NCBI GenBank assembly: GCA_013695785.1
Contig: JACCZT010000095.1
Span: forward strand, 1-36,479
DNA: 36,479 nt
DNA from: Nocardioidaceae bacterium
GTDB lineage: Bacteria > Actinomycetota > Actinomycetes > Propionibacteriales > Nocardioidaceae
Direction: 5' to 3'
The position numbers and the translations under genes were made by a program. The notes under the pieces were generated by a model, which ran no database searches, was not told the DNA's origin, and was given only the letters and a program-made list of their open reading frames with translations. This document shows, in pieces, positions 16,120 to 23,647 of the stretch; positions within the stretch are counted from its first letter, which is position 1; every line of letters starts with the position of its first letter.

Positions 16120-16401
16120 TCACCTACGACGACGCCAGCAGGGGGTGTGCCAGTGGCGGCGCTCATCGACAGCGGCGTCGCTGAGCAGCGCCTTCTGCAC
16201 CGGCCAGGCCACCACGTGGGGTGTCACTGGCGCGATCAGCTGCTGGCAGCCAGGACAGCGATAGGTCTTGGCCGACGACGAACCGCTGACCGGCCGCACC
16301 ACCCAGTCTCCGTCGGCGTGGGTCTCGACGCGTTCGGAACCGCCACCGGGCGGACGCTGGCTCCCGCGCGTACCGCGAGGCCTGACCCGCCGCTTGGACA
16401 T
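16120..16401 (-). CDS. Small zinc-ribbon-like protein
   Basis: This 93-residue protein has a basic, disordered N-terminus (MSKRRVRPRGTRGSQRP) and a compact metal-binding part. That part has CPGC at 49-52, PHVVAWP at 61-67, and RRHWHTPCW at 81-89. Cys49, Cys52, His83/85 and Cys88 could hold a zinc ion. The pattern YRCPGC...HVVAWP...RRHWH..CW recurs, as far as I recall, in conserved actinobacterial proteins often labelled ATP/GTP-binding, without proven function. ATG 16401 follows the dehydrogenase stop by 21 bases, so it should be co-transcribed. Nucleic-acid binding is a guess from the basic tail. Confidence 0.7.
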   Translation of the reverse strand: MSKRRVRPRGTRGSQRPPGGGSERVETHADGDWVVRPVSGSSSAKTYRCPGCQQLIAPVTPHVVAWPVQKALLSDAAVDERRHWHTPCWRRRR

Positions 16402-16422
16402 GGTTCCGACGCTACAGGGCAC

Positions 16423-18204
16423 TCACGCGTGGTCGTACGTACGGAAGCCGCGGCCGGTCTTGCGGCCGAGGTAGCCGGCCGTCACAAGATGCTCCAGAAG
16501 CGGCGCCGGCGCCCAGCCGGGCTCGCGGAACTCCGCGAAGAGTGTCCGCTGGATGGCGAGCGAGACGTCGTTGCCGACGACGTCGAGAAGCTCGAAGGGG
16601 CCCATCGGCAGTCGGCAACCCTGTTTCATCGCGACGTCGATGTCGTCGGCGGAGGCGTAGTGGTCCTGCAGCATGCGTACGGCATCGTTGAGGTAGGGGA
16701 ACAACAGCGCGTTGACGATGAAGCCGGCACGGTCGCCGCAGGAGACGGCGTGCTTGCCGACAGCCGAGCAGAGCGCACGTACCGTCTCGGCCACAGCGGC
16801 GGACGTCGCCACCGTCGAGACGACCTCGACCAGCTTCATCACCGGTGCCGGGTTGAAGAAGTGCATGCCAACGACGTCGCCCGGCCGGCTGGTGGCTGAC
16901 GCGCACTCGATCACCGGCAGCGACGACGTCGTGGTCGCCAGGATCGCCCCGGGCTTGCAGATGGTGTCGAGGTCGGCGAAGAGCTCGCGCTTGACCGCCA
17001 GGTCTTCGGCGACCGCCTCGACGACGATGTCGACGCCAGCGAGGTCCTGCCGGCTCGTCGAGGGCCGCAACCGGCCGAGCACCGCCTCCTTGGCGGTCTC
17101 GTCCAGCCGTCCCTTGGCGACCGACCGGTCGAGAGACTTGGTGATCCGCGAGACCACGGCACCCGTCCGGTCCTCCCCCCGGCCGACGAACACGACGTCG
17201 TACCCCGCCATGGCGAACACCTCGACGATGCCGGTCGCCATCGTCCCGGTCCCGACCACACCCACCGTCGCGACGGGCCTGACCAGCTGTGCTGCGGCGT
17301 CGGTCGAAGGGGTCGTCGCGTCGTCCACTACAGCTGGCGAGCCCGGTGCGTCGTAGGTGTACAGCCCCCGCCCGGTCTTACGACCAAGCAGCCCCGCCGA
17401 GACCATCTGCTTGAGGACCGGCGCGGGAGCGTGCAGGCGGTCCCGGCTCTGGCGGTACATCGTCTCCAGGATCTCGTAGGCCGTGTCGAGCCCGATCAGG
17501 TCCAGCAACGCCAACGGACCCATCGGGTAGCCGCAGCCGAACCTCATCGACGCGTCGATGTCCTCGCGCGAGGCGTACTGGCTCTCGAACATGGACGCGG
17601 CGTGGTTGAGGTAGCCGAACAGCAAGGCGTTGGCGATGAAGCCGGCGCGGTCACCGGCGACCACGGGGTTCTTGCCCAGCCGCCGGGCCAGCTCGACCAC
17701 GTCGTCGATGACCTGCTTGTCGGTGACGACGGTACGGATCACCTCGGCGAACTCCTGGACCGGAGCGGGGTTGAAGAAGTGCAGACCGATGACGCGGTCG
17801 GCGTGCCCTGCCGCCGCCGAGAGCTCGGTCACCGACAGCGACGAGGTGTTCGTCGCGAGCACGGCGTCGGGAGCCACGATGGTGTCGAGCTCGGCGAAGA
17901 GAGCCCGCTTGACGTCCAGGTGCTCGACGACCGCCTCCACCACCAAGGAGACATCCTCCAGAGCCCGCAGGTCGGTGGCGTAGGTGATGCGGGCCAGCAG
18001 GTCCCGCCGCCCGTCTTCGTCCAGCTTGCCGTGGCTCACCGCGCGGTCGGTGGAGTGGGTGATCGTCTCGCGCCCGTGCTCCAGGAGCGCCTCGGACTTC
18101 TCGATCGCCACCACGGCGATGCCGTTGCGTGCGAACACCTCGGCGATGCCGGCCCCCATCGTTCCAAGCCCGATGACGCCAACGGTGGAGAAGTCACGTG
18201 CCAT
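16423..18204 (-). CDS. Tandem-fused 3-hydroxybutyryl-CoA dehydrogenase
   Basis: The 593-residue protein contains two complete 3-hydroxyacyl-CoA dehydrogenase units. Copy 1 (about 1-286) has NAD(P)-binding GLGTMG (12-17), the catalytic His142 in GLHFFNPAPV and RKTGRGLYTY. Copy 2 (about 311-593) has GTGTMA (318-323), His448 in GMHFFNPAPV and RKTGRGFRTY. Both keep the active-site His and the Glu a few residues later, so both may be active. Most homologues have one unit of about 285 residues; the fused form is known in actinobacteria such as Streptomyces. It reduces acetoacetyl-CoA to 3-hydroxybutyryl-CoA (or the reverse), between thiolase and crotonase in the Ccr route. ATG 18204 has little ribosome site. 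A perfect CRP-like palindrome lies 37 bases upstream. Confidence 0.93.
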   Translation of the reverse strand: MARDFSTVGVIGLGTMGAGIAEVFARNGIAVVAIEKSEALLEHGRETITHSTDRAVSHGKLDEDGRRDLLARITYATDLRALEDVSLVVEAVVEHLDVKRALFAELDTIVAPDAVLATNTSSLSVTELSAAAGHADRVIGLHFFNPAPVQEFAEVIRTVVTDKQVIDDVVELARRLGKNPVVAGDRAGFIANALLFGYLNHAASMFESQYASREDIDASMRFGCGYPMGPLALLDLIGLDTAYEILETMYRQSRDRLHAPAPVLKQMVSAGLLGRKTGRGLYTYDAPGSPAVVDDATTPSTDAAAQLVRPVATVGVVGTGTMATGIVEVFAMAGYDVVFVGRGEDRTGAVVSRITKSLDRSVAKGRLDETAKEAVLGRLRPSTSRQDLAGVDIVVEAVAEDLAVKRELFADLDTICKPGAILATTTSSLPVIECASATSRPGDVVGMHFFNPAPVMKLVEVVSTVATSAAVAETVRALCSAVGKHAVSCGDRAGFIVNALLFPYLNDAVRMLQDHYASADDIDVAMKQGCRLPMGPFELLDVVGNDVSLAIQRTLFAEFREPGWAPAPLLEHLVTAGYLGRKTGRGFRTYDHA

Positions 18205-18240
18205 GACAGCGGAGTCTGCCACGATGCCGGTCCGACACGC

Positions 18241-18256
18241 CGTGACGCTCGTCACG
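18241..18256. promoter_or_regulatory. CRP/GlxR-like operator between the dehydrogenase and lipoprotein genes
   Basis: CGTGA-CGCTCG-TCACG is a perfect CRP-type palindrome, and with one more pair on each side (CCGTGACG-CT-CGTCACGG) it spans 18240-18257. It lies in the 77-base divergent region, so it could act on either gene. It matches the known mycobacterial CRP and corynebacterial GlxR consensus of (T/C)GTGA-N6-TCAC(A/G). Confidence 0.6.
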
Positions 18257-18281
18257 GGGTCGGCCGCCCTATGCTGGTCGC

Positions 18282-18743
18282 ATGGCGAACCCGGTGCGAC
18301 ACCGATCCGGGGCTCGCCTGATCGCCGTGGGTAGCATCGGCGTCGCCCTGGCGTTGGCGGGATGCGGACAGCGAGACGCAGATCCCTCCGACGACCCGGC
18401 GCCTGCGACGCAACAGCGGCCGAGTGAGACCGAGACGTCGCAGAGTGCCAGCACCGAACCGCCGAAGAAGACAACCGGCACCGAGCCGCCGCAGGACAAG
18501 GCCTACACCGTTGCCAGCGTCGCCGGCACGTGGCACAACGACGACCTGCAGTGGGTCCTGCACCTCAAACCCAGCGGCGCCTTCGTCGAGGACTTCAACG
18601 GCGTCAAGAAGCTCAGAACCGGCACCTTCTCCGTCGACGGCCGGGCCTTCGGCCTCGCGGGTGGCGACGGCGAGACGATGACCGGCATGCTGCGCAACGC
18701 CAGGACCCTGGTGCTGGGCGACCTGGTCCTCAAGAAGCGCTGA
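18282..18743 (+). CDS. Small lipoprotein of unknown function
   Basis: In this 153-residue protein, an N-terminal hydrophobic signal ends in the lipobox LALAGC, so Cys28 should be lipid-anchored on the outer face of the membrane. A Thr/Ser/Pro-rich linker (about 30-72) leads to a small beta domain (about 75-153) with VASVAGTWHNDDLQWVLHL, FVEDFNGVKKLRTGTF and TLVLGDLVLKKR. This looks like a lipocalin-like or eight-stranded META-type fold. I do not recognise a specific family. It diverges from the dehydrogenase gene and shares the CRP-like site. Confidence 0.75.
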   Translation: MANPVRHRSGARLIAVGSIGVALALAGCGQRDADPSDDPAPATQQRPSETETSQSASTEPPKKTTGTEPPQDKAYTVASVAGTWHNDDLQWVLHLKPSGAFVEDFNGVKKLRTGTFSVDGRAFGLAGGDGETMTGMLRNARTLVLGDLVLKKR

Positions 18744-18785
18744 CCGCCGCTGCTGCGGGCATGGGCGCTCGTTAGTCTGTGCAGC

Positions 18786-19463
18786 GTGCGTCTCGTCGTT
18801 GCCCGGTGCCAGGTGGACTACGCAGGCCGGCTCACCGCCCATCTGCCGATGGCCAACCGCTTGATCCTGCTCAAGTCCGACGGGTCGGTCTCGATCCACT
18901 CCGACGACCGCGCGTACAAGCCGCTGAACTGGATGAGCCCGCCGTGTTCGGTACGCGAGGCCACAAATGCCGACGGCACCACCGAGTGGACCGTCACAGC
19001 GCACAAGACCGACGACACCCTGCGCATCCTCATCGAAGACGTCGTGCACGACTCCGCGCACGAGCTGGGTCACGACCCGGGGTTGCAGAAGGACGGCGTC
19101 GAGAAGCACTTGCAGGAGCTGCTCGCGGACCACCCGGCGACGCTCGGCAACGGGGTGACCCTGGTCCGCCGCGAGTTCATGACGGCTGTCGGCCCGGTCG
19201 ACCTGCTGTGTCGCGATGCGGCCGGCGGCTCGGTGGCGGTGGAGATCAAACGCCGCGGCGACATCGACGGCGTGGAGCAGCTGGCCCGCTACCTGGAGCT
19301 GATGAACCGCGACCCCCTGTTGGCGCCCGTACGCGGGATCTTCGCCGCGCAGGAGATCAGGCCCCAGGCGCGAACGCTCGCCGCGCACCGCGGCATCGAG
19401 TGCGCCGTGGTCGACTACGACGAGCTGCGCGGACTGGAAGACCCGTCCCTGCGGCTCTTCTGA
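18786..19463 (+). CDS. nucS: Mismatch-specific endonuclease NucS/EndoMS
   Basis: This 225-residue protein has an N-terminal DNA-binding/dimerisation domain (about 1-110: [16 protein letters not shown], then [20 protein letters not shown]). A C-terminal RecB-like nuclease domain shows [13 protein letters not shown] (Asp139) and VAVEIKRRG (Glu153, Lys155). NucS cuts both strands at mismatches and replaces MutS-MutL repair in most actinobacteria. The extreme C-terminus DPSLRLF fits the sliding-clamp-binding tail known for this family. The start is GTG 18786, 42 bases after the lipoprotein stop. A small hairpin follows at 19470. Confidence 0.95.
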   Translation: MRLVVARCQVDYAGRLTAHLPMANRLILLKSDGSVSIHSDDRAYKPLNWMSPPCSVREATNADGTTEWTVTAHKTDDTLRILIEDVVHDSAHELGHDPGLQKDGVEKHLQELLADHPATLGNGVTLVRREFMTAVGPVDLLCRDAAGGSVAVEIKRRGDIDGVEQLARYLELMNRDPLLAPVRGIFAAQEIRPQARTLAAHRGIECAVVDYDELRGLEDPSLRLF

Positions 19464-19469
19464 GAACGA

Positions 19470-19484
19470 CGCAGGGCTCCTGCG
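19470..19484 (+). terminator. Small hairpin after nucS
   Basis: CGCAGG-GCT-CCTGCG starts 7 bases after the nucS stop. It is short with no T run, so termination may be weak. Confidence 0.35.
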
Positions 19485-19566
19485 CTCAGCCGGCGACAAG
19501 GGCCGGTGCATGATGGGCACGCCGGGCCGGCGTCGGCTGGCCGTGCGGGAGAGGACGAGGACGACC

Positions 19567-20001
19567 ATGGACGACACAGGCGCTGACCAGGAAGACAGCG
19601 GTGTCTTCGAGACGCTGTCGGCGCAGGAGTGCGCCGAGATGCTGACCACGACGACGGTCGGCAGGGTCGGGTTCGCGAGCGCGAACGGGCAACAGATCCT
19701 GCCGGTGAACTTCGTCTTCCGCGACGGGTCGGTGCTGTTTCGCACGACGCCGCATGGGGTCGCCGCGGCGCTGCTCGCGGGCGCTGACGACGTGGCGTTC
19801 GAGGTCGACTATCACGACGACCTCTACCAGCTGGGGTGGAGCGTGTTGCTGGTCGGGCGCACCGAGAGGGTCACCGATCCCGAGACCGTGGCGGAACTGT
19901 CCACCCGCCGTCGGCCGAACCCGTGGGCCGCTGGCGAGCGGCCGGCGTTCGTACGACTCGTGCCACACGTGATCAGCGGGCGTAGGGTCTCAGGCCACTG
20001 A
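19567..20001 (+). CDS. Pyridoxamine 5'-phosphate oxidase-like flavin/F420-binding protein
   Basis: This 144-residue split-barrel protein of the PNPOx-like family shows ETLSAQECAEMLTTTTVGRVGF, then ILPVNFVFRDGSVLFRT, VAFEVDYHDDLYQLGWSVLLVG and a C-terminal FVRLVPHVISGRRV. This matches the common actinobacterial single-domain group that binds FMN, F420 or haem. The specific cofactor and substrate cannot be told. ATG 19567 is preferred over an ATG 19 codons upstream because GAGGACGAGGACGA precedes it and the domain starts soon after. It ends 18 bases from the convergent oxidase gene. Confidence 0.8.
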   Translation: MDDTGADQEDSGVFETLSAQECAEMLTTTTVGRVGFASANGQQILPVNFVFRDGSVLFRTTPHGVAAALLAGADDVAFEVDYHDDLYQLGWSVLLVGRTERVTDPETVAELSTRRRPNPWAAGERPAFVRLVPHVISGRRVSGH

Positions 20002-20019
20002 GCACCGCGCTCGCGGCGG

Positions 20020-20949
20020 TCAGGTGAGCGAGCCGGCGAGCGCGGCGACCTCCTCGGCACACCCCCAGGACACCGTGACGCCAGCCCCACCGTGGCCGTA
20101 GCAGTGGATCACCGGGCTCATGGCATCGCGTCGTTGCAGCTCCAGGCGTACCGTCGGCCGGGCCGGACGAAGACCCACCCGGTGTCCGAACACCCGCGCG
20201 CCACGGAGCTCCGGCACGAGCGTCACCGCTCGCTCGATGATCGTCCGCGCGGTCGCGGGGTCGGGATCTCGTCGCCAGTCGTCATGCTGGTCGGTGCCGC
20301 CGAGGACGATGTCGTCGGTACGCGGGACCACGTAGACCGGCCCGCCGGGTGCCTCGGCATCGAGCCAGACGTCCTCCAGCCCGCACTGACCCATCAGCAC
20401 CACCTGGCCGCGAACAGGATGGAGGTCCCCGTCGCCGACGAGCGCCCGATTGGCCAACCCGGCCGCGTTGACCACGAGGTCGGCACCCGCGGGCAACGCC
20501 GACAGCGCCATTCGGGTGACGGAGCCGCCTGCGGCCGCCAGGCGTCGGACGAGGTACGGCAGGTAGCGGCCCATCTCGATCACCGGGCTCTGGAAGACCC
20601 AGCCGGCCGCGTACCCCGGCGGCACCCTGGTTTCGGCCTCAAGACTCGGAACCGTGTCCGCCCACCATGGCCGGGGAGCCGGTGCACGAGTCACCTCGTG
20701 CGAGGTGCGCATCTGGACGCAGTCGAGCACGTCCGCGAGCCCCGCGAACATCTCGTACGATATCTGGGACCACCGGTTGACCCGGTCCTGGGGCGCCGCA
20801 CGGTAGGGGTACCACCACGCGGCGGCGACCGCGGAGGTGGTCTCCAGCGGCAGGTCGCGGGCCAAGACGTGCACCTCGTGCTCTGCCTCGGCCAGCCGGA
20901 CCGCACATGTCAGCCCGATGACGCCGGCGCCGACCACCAGGACCCGCAT
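20020..20949 (-). CDS. D-amino-acid oxidase-like FAD enzyme
   Basis: This 309-residue protein has an N-terminal FAD-binding GAGVIG (7-12) in VLVVGAGVIGLTCAVRLAE, AVAAAWWYPYRA, and LVVNAAGLANRALVGD. VYVVPRTDDIVLGGTDQHDD, GHRVGLRPARPTVRLE and HCYGHGGAGVTVSWG make up the DAAO signature with the conserved Tyr and Arg for substrate carboxylate binding. It would oxidatively deaminate neutral D-amino acids to 2-oxoacids, with H2O2 as a by-product. The start is 7 bases after the meaA stop, so it is probably translated from the same message. How this serves the acyl-CoA pathway is unclear. Confidence 0.85.
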   Translation of the reverse strand: MRVLVVGAGVIGLTCAVRLAEAEHEVHVLARDLPLETTSAVAAAWWYPYRAAPQDRVNRWSQISYEMFAGLADVLDCVQMRTSHEVTRAPAPRPWWADTVPSLEAETRVPPGYAAGWVFQSPVIEMGRYLPYLVRRLAAAGGSVTRMALSALPAGADLVVNAAGLANRALVGDGDLHPVRGQVVLMGQCGLEDVWLDAEAPGGPVYVVPRTDDIVLGGTDQHDDWRRDPDPATARTIIERAVTLVPELRGARVFGHRVGLRPARPTVRLELQRRDAMSPVIHCYGHGGAGVTVSWGCAEEVAALAGSLT

Positions 20950-20956
20950 CGGAGGG

Positions 20957-22942
20957 TCAGGCGCCTGCGACCGGGAGGCCGTTCGCGTGGCGGATGACGT
21001 CCACGATCTCGCCGATGATCTCGGTCAGGCCGAAGTCCTTCGGGGTGAAGACCGCCGCCACGCCCTGCCCGGTCAGCCTGCGCATGTCGGACTCCGGGAC
21101 GATGCCCCCCACGATCACGGGCACGTCACCCATCCCGGCCTGACGCAGGCCCTCGACGACCTCTGGCACCAGCACCATGTGTGATCCGGACAGGATGGAC
21201 AGACCCACGCAATGGACGTCCTCGGCCACCGCCGCGGCGACGATCTGCTCCGGCGTCAGACGGATGCCCTGGTAGATGACCTCGAAGCCGGCGTCCCGCG
21301 CCCTGACCGCCACCTGCTCGGCACCGTTGGAGTGCCCGTCGAGCCCCGGCTTGCCGACGAGCAGGCGCAACCGCCCACCGAGTGCTTCGCCCGTCTCGGT
21401 CACCTTGCGGCGTACGACGGTGAGGGCTGCCCCGGCTTCACCCAAGCCCACGTCGCCGGAGACGCCGGTCGGGGCGCGGTACTCGCCGAAGACCTCGCGC
21501 AGGGTGCCCGCCCACTCCCCGGTGGTCACGCCCGCACGTGCCGCCTCCAGCGTGGCATCCATCAGGTTGGTGTCGGTCTTGGCCTCGTCCCGCAGCCTAT
21601 CGATCGCTGCCTGCGCCCGCGGCTCGTCGCGCTGGGCACGCCAGGCGTTGAGACCCTCGACGGCGTTGGTCTCTGCCTGGGGGTCGGGCGTCTGGATGGC
21701 GGTCTCGAGGTCGGCGGTCAACGGGGACGGCTCGGTCTCGACGTAGGAGTTGACGCCGATCACCTTGTGCTCGCCGGACTCGACCTTGGCGCGGCGCTCG
21801 GCGTGTGACGCCACGAGCGCCTGTTTCATGTAGCCGGACTCGACCGCAACGATCGCCCCACCCATCGCCTGCACGCGGTCGATCTCGCGGGTCGCCTCGC
21901 GCACGAGCTCGGCGACCTTCGCCTCGATCACGTGCGAGCCGTCGAAGATGTCGTCGTACTCCAGCAGGTCCGACTCGTACGCCAGCACCTGCTGCAGACG
22001 AAGCGACCACTGCTGGTCCCAGGGACGCGGCAGGCCGAGCGCCTCGTTCCACGCCGGGAGCTGCACGGCTCGCGCTCGGGCGTTCTTGCTCAGCGTCACG
22101 CCGAGCATCTCCAAAACGATGCGCTGGATGTTGTTCTCCGGTTGCGCCTCGGTCAGCCCCAGGGAGTTGACCTGGACGCCGTAGCGCAACCGCCGCATCG
22201 TGGGGTCCTGCACGCCGTAGCGTTCGCGGGTGATCTGGTCCCACAGCTGGGAGAAGGCGCGCATCTTGCACGTCTCCTCGATGAACCGCACACCTGCGTT
22301 GACGAAGAACGAGATCCGCCCGACGACGTTCTCGAACTCCTCTGTCGGCACCTGCCCGGAGTCCCGTACGGCGTCGAGCACCGCGATCGCCGAGCACAGT
22401 GCGTAGGCCAGCTCCTGCACGGGCGTCGCGCCGGCCTCCTGCAGGTGGTAGCTGCAGATGTTGAGGGGATTCCACTTGGGCGTGGCCCTGACGGTGTAGG
22501 CGATCATGTCGGTGGTCAGACGCAGGGAGTGCTCGGGCGGGAACACGTAGGTGCCCCGGGAGAGGTACTCCTTGATGATGTCGTTCTGAGTGGTCCCGGC
22601 GAGCGTGGCCGGGTCGGCGCCGTGCTCCTCGGCCACCACCTGGTAGAGCGCCAGCAACCACATTGCCGTCGCGTTGATGGTCATCGACGTGTTCATCTCG
22701 CCGAGCGGTATGCCCTCGAACAGGCGGCGCATCTCGCCTAGGTGCGGCACCGGGACGCCGACCTTGCCGACCTCACCCCGGCTCAGCGGCGAGTCCGGGT
22801 CGTACCCGGTCTGCGTCGGCAGATCGAAGGCCACCGAGAGCCCGGTCTGGCCCTTGGCGAGGTTGCGCCGGTACAACGCGTTGGACTCCGCGGCTGAGCT
22901 GTGGCCAGCGTACGTCCGCATCACCCAGGGTTTGTCCGCCAT
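20957..22942 (-). CDS. meaA: Ethylmalonyl-CoA mutase (MeaA type)
   Basis: This 661-residue single-chain adenosylcobalamin-dependent mutase has a substrate barrel (about 1-480) and a C-terminal cobalamin domain with KPGLDGHSNGAEQ (Asp535, His537, Gly540). Tyr11 (MRTYAGHSS) and Arg129 (YLSRGTYVFPPE) are the carboxylate-binding pair shared with methylmalonyl-CoA mutase and absent in IcmA. The overall sequence resembles Streptomyces MeaA. It rearranges (2R)-ethylmalonyl-CoA to (2S)-methylsuccinyl-CoA in the ethylmalonyl-CoA pathway. ATG 22942 (MADKPWVM) matches relatives; an in-frame start 21 codons upstream would run into the region below the CRP-like site. The adenosyltransferase gene lies just upstream and a DAAO-like gene 7 bases downstream. 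Classical methylmalonyl-CoA mutase is excluded by domain length and motifs. Confidence 0.93.
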   Translation of the reverse strand: MADKPWVMRTYAGHSSAAESNALYRRNLAKGQTGLSVAFDLPTQTGYDPDSPLSRGEVGKVGVPVPHLGEMRRLFEGIPLGEMNTSMTINATAMWLLALYQVVAEEHGADPATLAGTTQNDIIKEYLSRGTYVFPPEHSLRLTTDMIAYTVRATPKWNPLNICSYHLQEAGATPVQELAYALCSAIAVLDAVRDSGQVPTEEFENVVGRISFFVNAGVRFIEETCKMRAFSQLWDQITRERYGVQDPTMRRLRYGVQVNSLGLTEAQPENNIQRIVLEMLGVTLSKNARARAVQLPAWNEALGLPRPWDQQWSLRLQQVLAYESDLLEYDDIFDGSHVIEAKVAELVREATREIDRVQAMGGAIVAVESGYMKQALVASHAERRAKVESGEHKVIGVNSYVETEPSPLTADLETAIQTPDPQAETNAVEGLNAWRAQRDEPRAQAAIDRLRDEAKTDTNLMDATLEAARAGVTTGEWAGTLREVFGEYRAPTGVSGDVGLGEAGAALTVVRRKVTETGEALGGRLRLLVGKPGLDGHSNGAEQVAVRARDAGFEVIYQGIRLTPEQIVAAAVAEDVHCVGLSILSGSHMVLVPEVVEGLRQAGMGDVPVIVGGIVPESDMRRLTGQGVAAVFTPKDFGLTEIIGEIVDVIRHANGLPVAGA

Positions 22943-22984
22943 GGCGCCAAGGTTACGGCCAACTGACTCGCTGGTAACACCTTG

Positions 22985-23000
22985 CGTGAGAGGCCTCACG
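22985..23000. promoter_or_regulatory. CRP/GlxR-like operator upstream of meaA
   Basis: CGTGA-GAGGCC-TCACG is a perfect CRP-type palindrome. One additional pair (GCGTGAG-AGGC-CTCACGC) spans 22984-23001. It ends 42 bases before the meaA ATG on the minus strand. The half-sites and spacing are the same as at 18241-18256. Confidence 0.6.
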
Positions 23001-23003
23001 CTC

Positions 23004-23040
23004 ATACGTGGTTGATGGCGCGCCCGTACGTGGATGGTGA
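23004..23040 (+). repeat. Dispersed intergenic repeat, family R, copy 1
   Basis: This nearly matches the minus strand of 23996-24032: 32 of 37 positions agree, including an uninterrupted 21-base block (23014-23034). Internally it is two TACGTGG-x-TG-x-TG half-units separated by GCGCGCCCG-type bases. It lies between the CRP-like site of meaA and the 3' end of the adenosyltransferase gene. Confidence 0.75.
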
Positions 23041-23044
23041 CGCG

Positions 23045-23623
23045 TCAGGAGGTGCGCTCGCCGCCGGGTGTCCAGAGGATGTCGCCATCGGCGCGGTTGG
23101 CGTACCTCGCCAGGATGAACAGCAGATCGCTGAGCCGGTTCAGATATGTCGCCGTCAAGGGATTCATCGCGGCGCCGTGCGCCTCGAGCGCTGCCCACGC
23201 TGACCGTTCGGCCCGCCGCGCCACCGTCCTCGCGACGTGCAGGGCCGCAGCCGCCGGGGTGCCGCCGGGCAGGATGAACGAACGAAGCTTCTCCAGTGAC
23301 TCCAGGTAGTGGTCACACCACCGCTCGAGGCGATCGACGTAGTCGGACTCGACCCGCAAGGGCGGATACTTCGGGTCCTCCACGACTGGGCATGACAGGT
23401 CCGCCCCGACGTCGAAGAGGTCGTTCTGGACGTGCCGCAGTACACGTACGACGTCGTCGTCGAGGCCACCGGTGGCGATCGCCACCCCGACCAGACTGTT
23501 GGCCTCGTCCACGTCGGCGTAGGACTCCAGTCGAAGGTCCAGCTTGGACACCCGGCTCATGTCACCCAGACTCGTGGTGCCGTCGTCACCGGTTCGGGTG
23601 TAGATACGCGTCAGGTTGACCAT
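23045..23623 (-). CDS. PduO-type ATP:cob(I)alamin adenosyltransferase
   Basis: This 192-residue protein starts with IYTRTGDDGTTSLGD, the ATP-binding motif of PduO-type enzymes. It continues with ESYADVDEANSLVGVA, then VARTVARRAERSAW with the paired Arg residues, and NPLTATYLNRLSDLLFILAR, the cobalamin-binding C-terminal part. It transfers the adenosyl group to cob(I)alamin, making the cofactor for ethylmalonyl-CoA mutase next door and for IcmA. ATG 23623 (MVNLTRIY) is chosen over a GTG two codons upstream. Repeats of family R lie on both sides of this gene and its upstream neighbour, in opposite orientation. Confidence 0.92.
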   Translation of the reverse strand: MVNLTRIYTRTGDDGTTSLGDMSRVSKLDLRLESYADVDEANSLVGVAIATGGLDDDVVRVLRHVQNDLFDVGADLSCPVVEDPKYPPLRVESDYVDRLERWCDHYLESLEKLRSFILPGGTPAAAALHVARTVARRAERSAWAALEAHGAAMNPLTATYLNRLSDLLFILARYANRADGDILWTPGGERTS

Positions 23624-23647
23624 GGGCACAGACTAGGCGCTGGTCGC

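Noticed and set aside
19988-19997. GCCACTG resembling a cobalamin riboswitch B12 box
   Set aside because: It lies at the end of the PNPOx-like gene, far from any B12 gene on the correct strand, with none of the other riboswitch elements. No cobalamin riboswitch was seen before meaA, icmA or the adenosyltransferase.
20957-22942. Call as methylmalonyl-CoA mutase
   Set aside because: Single chain of 661 residues with MeaA-type sequence, no mutB-like partner, and linkage to ccr-pathway genes favour ethylmalonyl-CoA mutase.
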